Assembly (NCBI GenBank): GCA_016934745.1 | Contig: JAFGSF010000019.1 | Span: forward strand, 1 to 59,870 | Length of the DNA stretch: 59,870 nucleotides | Reading direction: 5' to 3' | Source of the DNA: Candidatus Aminicenantota bacterium | GTDB taxonomy: Bacteria > Acidobacteriota > Aminicenantia > UBA2199 | Shown here: positions 59,839 through 59,870 of the stretch, in pieces | Layout: each line of letters opens with the position of its first letter | How positions within the stretch are numbered: position 1 is the stretch's first letter | Notes under the pieces: model-generated | Database searches by the model: none | What the model was told of the DNA's origin: nothing | What the model saw: the letters and a program-made list of their open reading frames with translations, nothing else | Translations under genes and position numbers: made by a program

Positions 59839-59870
59839 GTCGCCCCCTGCGCGGGGGCGTGGATTGAAAC
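59839..59870 (+). CRISPR. First repeat of a type I-C CRISPR array (array cut by window end)
   Basis: A 32-base unit with the internal hairpin CGCCCCCTGCGCGGGGGCG and the 3' end GTGGATTGAAAC, as in type I-C repeats. The final bases would form the 5' handle of crRNAs after Cas5c cleavage. It ends exactly at the window edge, so no spacer or second repeat can be seen. Identification rests on the repeat form and its place after cas1-cas2 and the leader. Confidence 0.9.

Overview
The window looks like chromosome from a diderm bacterium of intermediate G+C. It carries TolC/HlyD-type export genes, an S46 dipeptidyl-peptidase, a Tat translocase, split glycine decarboxylase subunits and a CRISPR-Cas type I-C locus. 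The gene mix (S9 and S46 peptidases, MrfA-type helicase, many two-component proteins, small intergenic palindromes) suggests an Acidobacteriota-like lineage such as Candidatus Aminicenantes. That assignment is inference from gene content, not a database result.

Layout. 1-4.0 kb: end of an unidentified gene, an ArsR regulator with two thioredoxins, and an MrfA/YprA-like helicase with a small palindromic repeat in its reading frame. 4.2-6.9 kb: a small lipoprotein, a B12-binding radical SAM protein and a small outer-membrane-like protein. 7.0-13.7 kb: a TetR-controlled drug-efflux operon equivalent to E. coli cecR-ybhGFSR, with the two ATPase halves as separate genes. 13.8-18.0 kb: deoxynucleoside kinase, panB-panC-panD, a PfkB kinase and a C_GCxxG_C_C protein. 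18.1-22.2 kb: convergent secreted S9 and S46 peptidases sharing a two-way terminator. 22.4-31.5 kb: tRNA-Ala, an SGNH hydrolase, tatA/tatC behind an unknown gene, an orphan RsbW-like ATPase with tsaB and rimI, an HD-GYP regulator, ahcY and metK. 31.7-41.3 kb: a hybrid histidine kinase, then a cluster of unknown exported proteins behind a sigma-54 promoter with two upstream dyads, a membrane protein paired with a catalytically degenerate ABC ATPase, and a facing NtrC-type regulator plus sensor kinase. 41.4-50.7 kb: gcvT-gcvH-gcvPA-gcvPB-glyQ-glyS-fusA2, tightly packed, joining glycine cleavage to glycyl-tRNA synthesis. 50.8-59.87 kb: cas3-cas5c-cas8c(-cas11c)-cas7c, a four-helix-bundle gene, cas4-cas1-cas2, a leader, and the first CRISPR repeat exactly at the window edge.

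Three points stand out. (1) A four-helix-bundle (23S rRNA IVS/Avd-like) gene is translationally coupled into the cas operon, at the point where base composition switches from the AT-rich effector genes to GC-richer adaptation genes. (2) A sigma-54 regulated cluster at 34.1-41.3 kb encodes proteins I cannot assign, including tandem exported helical paralogs, a pseudo-ABC ATPase and its own likely two-component control. (3) At least seven genes have a good -10 element only 5-8 nt before the start codon and no Shine-Dalgarno sequence, which suggests frequent leaderless mRNAs.

All calls come from reading motifs by eye; no alignment or database search was run.
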